DNA from: Acidovorax_G lacteus
GTDB taxonomy: Bacteria; Pseudomonadota; Gammaproteobacteria; Burkholderiales; Burkholderiaceae_C
Direction of reading: 5' to 3'
Assembly: GCF_039540375.1 (NCBI RefSeq)
Contig: NZ_BAABEX010000029.1
Location: forward strand, 310,001 to 374,000
DNA: 64,000 nt
Shown: positions 44,440 through 52,986 of the stretch, one piece after another
How the letters are laid out: each line of letters begins with the position of its first letter
How positions within the stretch are numbered: the first letter of the stretch is position 1
Made by a program: the position numbers and the translations under genes
The notes under the pieces: model-generated
The model's database searches: none
What the model was told of the DNA's origin: nothing
What the model saw: only the letters and a program-made list of their open reading frames with translations

Positions 44440-45431
44440 GCGGGGGCGGTGCCGCGCAGGCGGTCGAGTACGGTGGCCACCAGCGTGGCCACGGCCTGGG
44501 GCTGGTCGGCCGCCACCACATGGCGTGCGGGCATACTGCGCAGCCAGGTCACCTGACGCTTGGCCAGTTGGCGGGTGGCGGCAATGCCGCGTTCGCGCAG
44601 CTCGGCGCGCGAACATTGGCCGTCCAGGTATTCCCAGCTCTGCCGGTAACCCACGCAGCGCATCGACGGCAGGTCGGGGTGCAGGTCGCCGCGCGCGCGC
44701 AGGGCGCTGACTTCGTCGAGCAGGCCGTGGGCCAGCATGGCATCAAAGCGCTGCGCAATGCGCGCGTGCAGCCAGGCGCGGTCGGTGGGTTCGAGCGAGA
44801 ACAACGGGATGTCGGGCTGGCCGGCGGTGCTTCCCTCAGCGCCCTGCGTGGCCTGGCGTTCGCTGCGCTGGTGAAAGCTCGACAGCGGGCGGCCCGACAC
44901 TTGCCACACCTCCAGCGCGCGCTGGATGCGCTGGCTGTCGCCCGGGGCCAGGCGCGCGGCCGTGGCCGGGTCCACGCGGGCCAGCTCGGCGTGCAGTGCG
45001 GGCCAGCCTTCCACAGCGGCGCGGGCGTCCAGCGCGGCGCGCACAGCCGGGTCGGCTGCGGGCATGTCGTCGATGCCCTCGAACAGCGCCTTGAAGTACA
45101 GCATGGTGCCGCCCACCAGCAGCGGCAGTGCGCCACGCGCGCGGATGGCAGTGATCAGCGCCTCGGTGTCGTGCACGAACTCGGCGGCGCTGTAGGCCTG
45201 CAGCGGGTCGCGGATGTCGATCAGGTGGTGCGGCACGGCCGCGCGTTCTTCGGGCGTGGGCTTGGCGGTGCCCACGTCCATGCCGCGGTACACCAGGGCC
45301 GAGTCGACGCTGATGATCTCCACCGGCACCTGCCGGCCGATGACCGCGGCCAGCGCCAGCGCTCCGGCGGTCTTGCCAGACGCGGTAGGCCCGGCCAGGG
45401 CCAGCGCACGGATGCGGTCAAGCACGGGCAT
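44436..45431 (-). CDS. miaA: tRNA dimethylallyltransferase
   Basis: A 331-residue enzyme adding a dimethylallyl group to A37 of tRNAs that read UNN codons. The P-loop LAGPTASGKTAGALAL is at about residues 13-28; ISVDSALVYRGMDVGTAKP and LLVGGTMLYFKAL are the substrate and tRNA motifs. It overlaps the Bcr/CflA exporter upstream by 14 bases and the ABC ATPase downstream by four. In many relatives miaA is next to mutL; here mutL lies about 7.5 kb away on the same strand. Confidence 0.96.
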
Positions 45432-46659
45432 CGGGCTCTCCGTAGCGGCGCACCAGCGTCCAGGCCACCAGGGCCAGCGCGACCGACCAGAACAGGATGC
45501 CCTGCACCAATGGCCATACCGTGCCGTTCAGGTGCGTGCCCACCCAGCCGCCGATGGCGAAGGCCACGAGCATCATCACAAAGCCATTGAGTGCCGACGC
45601 CACACCAGCCGCCTGCGGAAACGGCCCCACCGACCCGGTCTGCCCGCAGGGCTGGTGGATACCGTGCGCCACCATGAACAAATAGAACGGCGCAAGCAGC
45701 GCCACCGGGTGCCGCACGCCGAGCGCCGCGACGGCGGCCAGCCCCAGGCCGCCGGCCAGGCTCAGGCCCCCGGCCAGCGCCACGCTGCGCCGCAGCCCGT
45801 GGCGGGCCAGCAGCCGCCGGCACAAAAAGGTGCCGCCAAAGTAGGCCAGCGCGGTAGACAGCAGCACCCAGCCGTACTGCGTGCGGGCCAGGCCCAGCAC
45901 TTCAATGAACACAAACGACGACGCGGCGAGAAACGTGAACAGCCCGCCGTAGCTGCAGGTGGTGAGGAGGCAGAACGCCCAGAACGTGGGATTGCGCAAC
46001 ACCAGCACCCAGGTGCGCGCCAGCGTGGCCGGCTGCAGTGCGCGCGGGTTGGGGGTGTGCAGGGTTTCGGGCATGCGCAGCGCCACCAGTGCCAGCGTGC
46101 CAGCGGCATACACGGTGAGGGCCAGCAGCGCAGCGCGCCAGCCCAGCGTTTGCGACAGCAGCCCACCGAGCGGCGCGCACAGGCAGGCGATCAGTCCCAG
46201 GCCTGTGAGCGCCTTGGACATGGTGCGCGCACCGGCCAGTGGGTCGTACAGGTCGCGCACGATGGCGCGCGCGCACATCACCACCGCTCCCATGGCCGCG
46301 CCCTGCGCGGTACGCCAGGCTACCAGCAGCTCCATGGAGGGCGCGAACGCGCTGCCCAGCGAGGCCAGCGTGTAGATGGCCAGCCCCCACAGCAGCACGG
46401 GGCGACGGCCAAACCGATCGGACAGCGGCCCCCACACGAGCTGCGACGCACCAAAGGCCAGCAGCAGCGCGCTGAGCGTGAGCTGACCGGCCGTGACGGG
46501 CGCGCCCAGGTCGCGCGTGAGCGAGGGCAGGGCGGGCAGGTACAGGTCGGTGGTGACTGGCTGGATGCTCAGCAGCAGGGCGAGCACCGTGATGGCCAGA
46601 CCTTGCGAAACCGCCACGCGCGGCAGCGCAGGCGACACGGTGGCAGAAGGGGCAGACAT
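45418..46659 (-). CDS. Bcr/CflA family multidrug efflux MFS transporter
   Basis: A 413-residue major facilitator protein with 12 expected helices. The N-terminal QPVTTDLYLPALPSLTRDLG and motif A GPLSDRFGRRPVLLWG (about 77-92) are typical of Bcr/CflA drug:proton antiporters (bicyclomycin, chloramphenicol, sulfonamide in characterised members). The actual substrate is unknown. Its 3' end overlaps the start of miaA by 14 bases. Confidence 0.9.
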   Translation of the reverse strand: MSAPSATVSPALPRVAVSQGLAITVLALLLSIQPVTTDLYLPALPSLTRDLGAPVTAGQLTLSALLLAFGASQLVWGPLSDRFGRRPVLLWGLAIYTLASLGSAFAPSMELLVAWRTAQGAAMGAVVMCARAIVRDLYDPLAGARTMSKALTGLGLIACLCAPLGGLLSQTLGWRAALLALTVYAAGTLALVALRMPETLHTPNPRALQPATLARTWVLVLRNPTFWAFCLLTTCSYGGLFTFLAASSFVFIEVLGLARTQYGWVLLSTALAYFGGTFLCRRLLARHGLRRSVALAGGLSLAGGLGLAAVAALGVRHPVALLAPFYLFMVAHGIHQPCGQTGSVGPFPQAAGVASALNGFVMMLVAFAIGGWVGTHLNGTVWPLVQGILFWSVALALVAWTLVRRYGEPDARA

Positions 46660-46746
46660 AAGCGGACGAGCGTACCAGATGGGGACCCGGATCAGGGGGC
46701 GCGGGTCTCCAGGCAGGCCGCCCAGGGCGGGTGTGCTGCTTGCGCG

Positions 46747-47601
46747 TCAGCGCAGGCCAAACAGTTCGCCCAAAGCGCTGCGGTAGGCCCCCTGGCCCAG
46801 CGCGTTGGTGTTGTGGTGCGCGCCGCCTTCCACCAGCACGAAGCGCTTGGGCTCCTGCGCGGCCTCGTACAGGCGGCGGCCCAGTTCGGGTGCGATCACG
46901 CGGTCGTCCGAGCCATGTACCACCAGCAGCGGAGAGCCGATCTCCGCCACCTTGCGCACCGATTCAAAGCGCTGCGTGATCAGCGGCGACACCGGCAGCC
47001 AGCCCCAGCGGTAGGTGCGCACCACGTCCGGAATGCTGGTGAACGTGCCCTCGACCAGCGTGCCGCGCTCGTCCTGGACCTGGCGGGCCAGCTCGATGGC
47101 GATGGCGCCGCCCAGCGAGTGCCCGAAGATGTAGCGCGGCCGGTCGGGGTAGCGCTGGGCCAGCCAGTCCCAAGCGGCGCTAGCGTCGGCCGCGGCCGAT
47201 TGTTCGGACGGCAGGCCCGGGCTGCTTTGTCCGAAACCGCGGTAGTCGATGGCCAGCACCGAAAAGCCCAGCGCCTGCATGCGGCGAATGCGATTGGCTG
47301 AGCCCGCCACGTTCCAGCGTGCGCCGTGCAGGTACAGCAGCACGGGGGCCTGGGCTTCGTCCTGCGCAGCGGGCAGCCACAGGCCGTGCAACTGCTCGGG
47401 GGGCGATGCGGCTGCCGCTGTGCTGGTGCTGCGGGGCAGGGGGATCCACACGTCGGTCATGCCCTCGGTGTGGGATTGGCCATTCCACGTGCGGTTGCTG
47501 GGCTGGAAGATCCACTCGCGCTGCTTGGCGTCGAGCGTGGCGCAGCCGCCCACGGTAGCAGCGGCCAGGGCAATGGCAAGGATCGGGAAGATGCGTCGCA
47601 T
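46747..47601 (-). CDS. Lipoprotein alpha/beta hydrolase
   Basis: A 284-residue protein with a lipoprotein signal (MRRIFPILAIALAAATVGGC, lipid-attached cysteine at residue 20). The alpha/beta-hydrolase domain shows the oxyanion segment LYLHGARWN, the nucleophile serine in FGHSLGGAIAIELA, an aspartate in VVHGSDDRV and a late histidine in GGAHHNTN. It resembles the ABHD13/BEM46-like group. The substrate is unknown. I chose the ATG at 47601 because it begins the lipoprotein signal, although the frame is open upstream. Confidence 0.85.
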   Translation of the reverse strand: MRRIFPILAIALAAATVGGCATLDAKQREWIFQPSNRTWNGQSHTEGMTDVWIPLPRSTSTAAAASPPEQLHGLWLPAAQDEAQAPVLLYLHGARWNVAGSANRIRRMQALGFSVLAIDYRGFGQSSPGLPSEQSAAADASAAWDWLAQRYPDRPRYIFGHSLGGAIAIELARQVQDERGTLVEGTFTSIPDVVRTYRWGWLPVSPLITQRFESVRKVAEIGSPLLVVHGSDDRVIAPELGRRLYEAAQEPKRFVLVEGGAHHNTNALGQGAYRSALGELFGLR

Positions 47602-47699
47602 GGCGGCTGGCAGTGTGGCACGCGGGGGCCTGCCCTTGCACGCGGCAGCGGCCATGCACCCGCGCCACCATCGGAATTGCAGCGCCCTGTGCGCAGCGC

Positions 47700-48839
47700 T
47701 CAGAAGTGCTGCGACGGCATGTGGGAGGGAGACGTCGGTTCGATCGACAGCTCGCCCGTTTCGCCCGGCTTGACGCCGGCTGCCAGGCGGATGCGCAGCG
47801 CCAGATCGGTGCGCGAGTCGGCGTTGTGCAGCGCCTCTTCGAGCGAGATCTTGCCAGCCTGAAACAGCTGATAGAGCGCCTGGTCGAAGGTGCACATGCC
47901 CTGTTCGGTGCTGTGGCCCATCGCCTCCTTGATGGCCGAGAACTCGCCCTTGCCGATCAGCTCAGCGATGTAGGGCGAGTTGAGCATCACCTCCACCGCG
48001 GGCACGAGCTTTTCGTGCAGACCCGGGATGAGCCTCTGCGACACCACGCCGGCGAGGTTCAGGCTCAGGTCCACCAGCAGTTGGTGGTGCGCATCTTCTG
48101 GGAAGAAGTTGATCACGCGCTCCAGCGCCTGGTTGGCGTTGTTGGCGTGCAGCGTGGACAGGCACAGGTGGCCGGTTTCGGCGTACGCAATCGCCTGTTT
48201 CATGGTGTTGCGGTCGCGGATCTCGCCGATCATGATCACGTCGGGCGCTTCACGCAGCGCGTTTTTTAGCGCGTCTTCGTACGAATGCGTGTCGATCCCG
48301 ACTTCGCGCTGATCGACCACCGAGCGCTTGTGCGCGTGCAGAAACTCCAGCGGGTCTTCAATCGTGAGGATGTGGCCCGTGGCGTTCTCGTTGCGAAAGT
48401 TGATCATCGACGCCAGCGTGGTCGATTTGCCTGAGCCCGTGGACCCCGTGACCAGCACCAGCCCGCGCTTGAGCATGACCAGCCGCTCCAGCACCTTGGG
48501 CAGGCCCAGCGCTTCGAGCGGCGGGATCTTGTTCTTGATGTAGCGGATCACCATGCCGGTCTCGCCGCGCTGCACGAACACGTTGACACGAAAACGCCCG
48601 AGGTTTTCCGCCGAGATGGAGAGGTTCATCTCCTGGCGCGCCTCGAACTCGCTGATCTGCCGCTCGTTCATGATCGAGTAGGCGAGCTGCTTGACCTGCC
48701 CGGGCAGCAGAGCCGGCATCTTCAGGGGGTGCGTGACGCCCTCGATCTTGACGTTGACCGGGGCCCCGACGCTGAAGAACAGGTCGGACCCTGCCTTTTC
48801 CACCATCAGGTTGAGGAAGCTGAAGATTTCCATCGACAT
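47700..48839 (-). CDS. pilU: Type IV pilus retraction ATPase PilU
   Basis: A 379-residue hexameric ATPase of the PilT/PilU family that retracts type IV pili. Walker A TGSTGSGKST is near residue 130, the Asp box TIEDPLEFLH follows, then IGEIRDRNTMKQAIAYAETG (Walker B) and the His box LSTLHANNA. The N terminus MSMEIFSFLNLMVEKAGSDL and the long C terminus fit PilU better than PilT. No pilT or other pilus gene is in the window. An in-frame ATG at 48833 is an alternative start. Confidence 0.88.
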   Translation of the reverse strand: MSMEIFSFLNLMVEKAGSDLFFSVGAPVNVKIEGVTHPLKMPALLPGQVKQLAYSIMNERQISEFEARQEMNLSISAENLGRFRVNVFVQRGETGMVIRYIKNKIPPLEALGLPKVLERLVMLKRGLVLVTGSTGSGKSTTLASMINFRNENATGHILTIEDPLEFLHAHKRSVVDQREVGIDTHSYEDALKNALREAPDVIMIGEIRDRNTMKQAIAYAETGHLCLSTLHANNANQALERVINFFPEDAHHQLLVDLSLNLAGVVSQRLIPGLHEKLVPAVEVMLNSPYIAELIGKGEFSAIKEAMGHSTEQGMCTFDQALYQLFQAGKISLEEALHNADSRTDLALRIRLAAGVKPGETGELSIEPTSPSHMPSQHF

Positions 48840-48957
48840 GGTCCAGAAGTGGCACCCCTCGGGCACCGCCAGATCAGGATAGCAGCGCACGCGGCCACGG
48901 CAAGCGCAAAACAGCGCGTAAGCCCCCGGTCGGGGCCGTATGCAGCCGTGGGCCGTG

Positions 48958-50301
48958 TCAGACGACGCCCTGGGCCAGCATGGCGTCGGCCACCTTCACG
49001 AAGCCTGCCACGTTGGCACCGTCGATGTAGCTCACGCGGCCATCGGCGCGGCGGCCGTACTGCAGGCAGGCCGCATGGATGCCGCGCATGATCTGCAGCA
49101 GGCGCGCGTCCACCTCCTCGCGCGGCCATGCCAGGCGCAGCGCGTTCTGGCTCATCTCCAAACCGGAGGTGGCCACGCCGCCGGCATTGCTGGCCTTGCC
49201 TGGCGCATAGAGCACGCCCGCAGCCTCGAAAGCCTTGGCGGCTTCGATGGTCGAGGGCATGTTGGCTCCCTCGGCCACGCAGACCACGCCATTGGCGATC
49301 AGCGTGCGGGCGTCGTGCTCGTCGAGTTCGTTCTGTGTGGCGCAGGGCAGGGCCACGTCCACCGGCACATGCCAGGGCCGCTTGCCAGGCTCGAACTTCG
49401 CGCCGGTGCGTGCGGCATAGTCGCTCACGCGGCCGTACTGCTGGTTCTTCACCTCCATCAGCACCGCCAGCTTTTCGGGTGTGAAGCCCTGTTCGTCCAC
49501 CACGGTGCCGCTGCTGTCAGACACGGTGACGACTTTGGCACCCAACTGCATGGCCTTCTCGACCGCGTATTGCGCCACGTTGCCCGAGCCCGACACCGAC
49601 ACGCGCATGCCTTCGAACGACTTGCCCCGGGTTTTGAGCATCTCGTCGGCAAAGTACACGGTGCCATAGCCTGTGGCCTCGGGGCGGATCAGCGAGCCGC
49701 CGAACGACAGGCCCTTGCCGGTGAACACGCAGTCGGCCCGGTTGCTGAGCTTCTTGACCATGCCAGCCATGTAGCCCACCTCGCGCCCACCCACGCCAAT
49801 GTCGCCCGCGGGCACGTCGGTGTCGGCACCCACATGGCGGAACAATTCGCTCGCAAAGGCCTGGCAAAAGCGCATGACCTCGGCTGGGCTCTTGCCCTTG
49901 GGGTCGAAGTCGCTGCCGCCTTTGCCGCCGCCCATGGGCAGGGTGGTCAGTGCGTTCTTGAAGGTCTGCTCGAACGCCAGGAACTTGAGCACCGACAGGT
50001 TGACCGACGGATGGAAGCGGATGCCGCCCTTGTATGGGCCGATGGCCATGTTGTGCTGGATGCGGTAGCCACGGTGCACCTGTACCTGACCGTGGTCGTC
50101 CATCCATGACACGCGGAACATCACCACACGCTCGGGCTCGACCAAGCGCTCCAGCAGGCCATGCTCTGCATAGCGCGGGTGCTGCGCAATGAACGGCCAA
50201 AGGCTTTCCATCACCTCGGTGACGGCTTGCAGGAACTCGGGCTGGCCAGGGTTGCGCAGGGCGACGTGATCCAAAAACTGGTGAACAGATGCGTGTTGCA
50301 T
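48958..50301 (-). CDS. gdhA: NADP-specific glutamate dehydrogenase
   Basis: A 447-residue enzyme forming glutamate from 2-oxoglutarate and ammonium, linking nitrogen assimilation to the TCA cycle. The catalytic-lysine region LPMGGGKGGSDFDPKG is at about residues 121-136, and the nucleotide-binding motif SGSGNVAQYAVEKA is at about 237-250. Length and sequence are of the E. coli GdhA (hexameric NADP) type. It is divergent from the glycerophosphodiesterase, with a 307-base control region that holds two copies of the AGACATAAG motif also found by mdh. Confidence 0.95.
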   Translation of the reverse strand: MQHASVHQFLDHVALRNPGQPEFLQAVTEVMESLWPFIAQHPRYAEHGLLERLVEPERVVMFRVSWMDDHGQVQVHRGYRIQHNMAIGPYKGGIRFHPSVNLSVLKFLAFEQTFKNALTTLPMGGGKGGSDFDPKGKSPAEVMRFCQAFASELFRHVGADTDVPAGDIGVGGREVGYMAGMVKKLSNRADCVFTGKGLSFGGSLIRPEATGYGTVYFADEMLKTRGKSFEGMRVSVSGSGNVAQYAVEKAMQLGAKVVTVSDSSGTVVDEQGFTPEKLAVLMEVKNQQYGRVSDYAARTGAKFEPGKRPWHVPVDVALPCATQNELDEHDARTLIANGVVCVAEGANMPSTIEAAKAFEAAGVLYAPGKASNAGGVATSGLEMSQNALRLAWPREEVDARLLQIMRGIHAACLQYGRRADGRVSYIDGANVAGFVKVADAMLAQGVV

Positions 50302-50608
50302 ACCGGTGAGGCTTTCTCAGTGAAGCGGCAGGACACCTGCTCCGCCAGCGCGACAGCAGGCGAAAACAAAGCGTACTTATGTCTATAGCACATGAGATTA
50401 TGTGACCTGCTGTGCACCAAGTTGGCGATTTGATGCCGGTTTGCATTGAATTGGTGTGCTTATGTCTCTTTGTTGTGCATCATGGGGCGGTTCTGGTGCG
50501 CCGAGAGGGGCGTAGAGGCCGGAGCGCCGTGCGTCAGCGTCACAACGCTGTCACGCGAGACCGTCACATTTCCATGGTTGTTCTGCCATACGCAGTGAGG
50601 AGAAACGC
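50302..50608. promoter_or_regulatory. Divergent gdhA / glycerophosphodiesterase control region
   Basis: This 307-base region is AT-richer than its surroundings. Two copies of CTTATGTCT (AGACATAAG on the gdhA strand) lie at 50376-50384 and 50459-50467, 83 bases apart. The nearer one is 75 bases upstream of the gdhA start, a good distance for an operator. The same 9-mer is part of the candidate GntR operator at 4511-4519. Promoters for both genes should be here, but no strong -35/-10 pair stands out. Confidence 0.45.
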
Positions 50609-51778
50609 ATGCACAAGTACAAGTTTTCGCTGGCCACGGTGACCGTGGCTGCAGCGCTGGCCCTGACGGCTTGCGGCGGCAGCGATGGCCCCCGCTACCC
50701 CACGCTCAACGGCGACACGCCGCTGGTCATCGGTCACCGGGGTGCGAGCGGTTACCTGCCCGAGCACACGCTGGAGGCCTACCGCCGCGCCATCGAAATG
50801 GGTGCCGACTTCATCGAACCGGATCTGGTGGCCACCAAGGACGGCGTGCTGGTTGCGCGCCATGAGCCCAACATCACCAGTACCACCGACGTGGCCCAGC
50901 GGCCGGAGTTTGCGGCGCGCAAGACGAAAAAGGTGGTGGATGGCGTGACCGAAGAGGGCTGGTTCGCGTCCGACTTCACGCTGGCCGAGCTCAAGACGCT
51001 GCGCGCGGTGCAGCCCATGGCCGAACGCGACCAGTCGTTCAATGGCCGCTTCCAGGTGCCCACGCTGGAAGAAGTCATCGAACTGGCGCGCACCGAAGGG
51101 GCCAAAGTTGGCCGTACGGTGGGCGTGTACCCGGAAACCAAGCACCCGACTTACCACGCAGGCCTGGGGCTGGCGCTGGAAGACCGTCTGCTGGCTGTGC
51201 TGGCCAAGTACGGTTACACCAGCAAGTCGTCGCCGGTGATCGTGCAGTCGTTTGAGGTGGCCAACCTCAAGTACCTGCGCACCAAGACGCAGATCCGCCT
51301 GGTGCAACTGGTGGACGCCGACGACGTGAAGGCCGACGGCAGCATGTCGCTGGTGGCGCCGTACGACAAGCCCTACGACTTTGCCGTGGCGGGCGATCCG
51401 CGCACCTTTGCCAGCCTGCTCACCCCAGCGGGCCTGCGCGAAGTGAAGACCTATGCCGACGGCATTGGCCCCTGGAAGCCGTACCTGATTTCGTCCAAGC
51501 AGGTGGATGCCAACAACGACGGCAAGCCTGACGACCTGAACGGCGACGGCCGCATCGACGACCGCGACCGCGTGATGCTGCCCCCCACCGACGTGGTGAA
51601 GAACGCCCACGCTGCGGGCCTGTTCGTGCACGCCTACACCTTCCGCAACGAAGCCCGCCGCCTCGCGTCGGACTTCAAGGGCAGCCCGGCGGCCGAATAC
51701 AAGCTGTTCTACGAGCTGGGTGTGGACGGCGTGTTCAGCGACTTCCCCGATACCGCCAAGGCTGCGCGCGACAACTGA
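50609..51778 (+). CDS. Glycerophosphodiester phosphodiesterase (lipoprotein)
   Basis: A 389-residue GlpQ-like enzyme that splits glycerophosphodiesters into an alcohol and glycerol 3-phosphate outside the cytoplasm. The signal MHKYKFSLATVTVAAALALT is followed by the lipobox cysteine (ALTAC). Catalytic residues are in VIGHRGASGYLPEHTLEAY, DFIEPDLVATKDG and VARHEPN, as in the GDPD family. An insert near residues 300-320 (DANNDGKPDDLNGDGRIDDR) looks like calcium-binding EF-hand loops, which is not part of the core fold. AGGAG precedes the ATG, and a terminator follows. Confidence 0.92.
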   Translation: MHKYKFSLATVTVAAALALTACGGSDGPRYPTLNGDTPLVIGHRGASGYLPEHTLEAYRRAIEMGADFIEPDLVATKDGVLVARHEPNITSTTDVAQRPEFAARKTKKVVDGVTEEGWFASDFTLAELKTLRAVQPMAERDQSFNGRFQVPTLEEVIELARTEGAKVGRTVGVYPETKHPTYHAGLGLALEDRLLAVLAKYGYTSKSSPVIVQSFEVANLKYLRTKTQIRLVQLVDADDVKADGSMSLVAPYDKPYDFAVAGDPRTFASLLTPAGLREVKTYADGIGPWKPYLISSKQVDANNDGKPDDLNGDGRIDDRDRVMLPPTDVVKNAHAAGLFVHAYTFRNEARRLASDFKGSPAAEYKLFYELGVDGVFSDFPDTAKAARDN

Positions 51779-51803
51779 AGCGCGAGGCAGGATCCATCAG
51801 AGA

Positions 51804-51825
51804 GGCCCGCGACTGCGGGCCTTTT
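51804..51825 (+). terminator. Terminator after glycerophosphodiesterase gene
   Basis: GGCCCGC (51804-51810), loop GACT and GCGGGCC (51815-51821) form a perfect 7-base-pair stem followed by four T. Confidence 0.85.
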
Positions 51826-51867
51826 GTGTTGGCGCGCCCGGCGAGCGCGGTGCGCCGCCGCGCGCGC

Positions 51868-52920
51868 TTAACGGGCGCTTGCCGCCGCTGCTACCGGTGC
51901 GCTCAGATCACCTTCCACATCGAGCGTCAGCCAGTGCTGCATCAGCGGCACCTGCTTGCGTAGCCAGTGCGCGGGCATGGCCTCTGTGCCCCACACGTCC
52001 ACCCGGCCTGCGTACTCTGCCATGGTCCAAAACTGTCGCAGCACCAGGCTGGGCGCCATCGCTGCGATGTCGGCCGGCGCTAGCGGGGCCACACTGCGGT
52101 AGCCTGCGAGGTAGTGCCGCCAGCGCGCTTGCAGCGGTGCAGCCAGCGGCACATCGGTGCGCCGTGGCAGCAGGCTCCACAGCAGTACGCCCAGCTCGTA
52201 GGCCAGCAGCCCCGGTCCGGCGTCGTCGAAGTCGAAAAACGCCACTTCGCGTGCGCCCTGCAGCCCTGTGACCATGAAATGGTTGCTGCCGTGAAAGTCT
52301 CCATGGGCGTGCACGCGCCCCAGGCCTTCTGCAGAGCCCAGCCTCTCGCGCACCTGTGCTGCCACCTCCGACAGGCCGTGCCAGAGCGCATCGTCCATGA
52401 CCGGCGTTTTGCGCAGTTGGGCCAGGGCTGTGTGGAGCATACAGCCGGGCTCCAGCGTGTAGCGGCTTGGCGGGCCGGTGTAGTCCTGCCCAGCAGTGTG
52501 CAAGGCGGCCAGCGCGCGGCCGCTGTGGGTCCAGTCAGACAGGTCGTCGCCGGGTGGTTCGCCGTCCAGGTGCTCAAACAGCATCAGTGGACGTGTGCCT
52601 TCTGGCAGGGTCACGTTGACGCTGCTGGTTTCTGCGGCGGTGGGAAGCGGGGCCGCCACCCGGATGCCGCGGCGCTGCAGATGCCCCAGCAGTGCGGCTT
52701 CGTAGTCCACATTGGCCGGGCCGCGCGGCCGTGCGGCGCTGAGCCGCGCAATCGCACGGCGGCCGTCCGCCCACTGCAGCCCATAGACATGGTTGAAGCC
52801 GCGCCGCATCAGCGTGCAGTGCTGCACTGGGCCCAGGGCCCAGTGCGCGTCCACCAGGCGTGCCATGGCACGGGCGGTGGGTGTGGTCTGGGCGATGGAG
52901 TCCGCGTCAAGCTGGATCAT
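51868..52920 (-). CDS. APH-type phosphotransferase / kinase (SrkA-like)
   Basis: A 350-residue protein of the aminoglycoside phosphotransferase/protein kinase-like superfamily. The catalytic loop VHAHGDFHGSNHFMV (about 203-217) and the metal-binding FFDFDDAGPG (about 229-238) are intact. Overall it resembles the SrkA/RdoA (YihE) and homoserine kinase II type, so it may be a stress-related kinase, but the substrate cannot be assigned. It is convergent with the glycerophosphodiesterase and lies 66 bases downstream of mutL on the same strand. Confidence 0.8.
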   Translation of the reverse strand: MIQLDADSIAQTTPTARAMARLVDAHWALGPVQHCTLMRRGFNHVYGLQWADGRRAIARLSAARPRGPANVDYEAALLGHLQRRGIRVAAPLPTAAETSSVNVTLPEGTRPLMLFEHLDGEPPGDDLSDWTHSGRALAALHTAGQDYTGPPSRYTLEPGCMLHTALAQLRKTPVMDDALWHGLSEVAAQVRERLGSAEGLGRVHAHGDFHGSNHFMVTGLQGAREVAFFDFDDAGPGLLAYELGVLLWSLLPRRTDVPLAAPLQARWRHYLAGYRSVAPLAPADIAAMAPSLVLRQFWTMAEYAGRVDVWGTEAMPAHWLRKQVPLMQHWLTLDVEGDLSAPVAAAASAR

Positions 52921-52986
52921 GGGCTGGGGCGGTAGGGGGCGGACATGTGGTCGCCCGGGGGGCTCGGCGTCGAAGCGGTACAGGCG

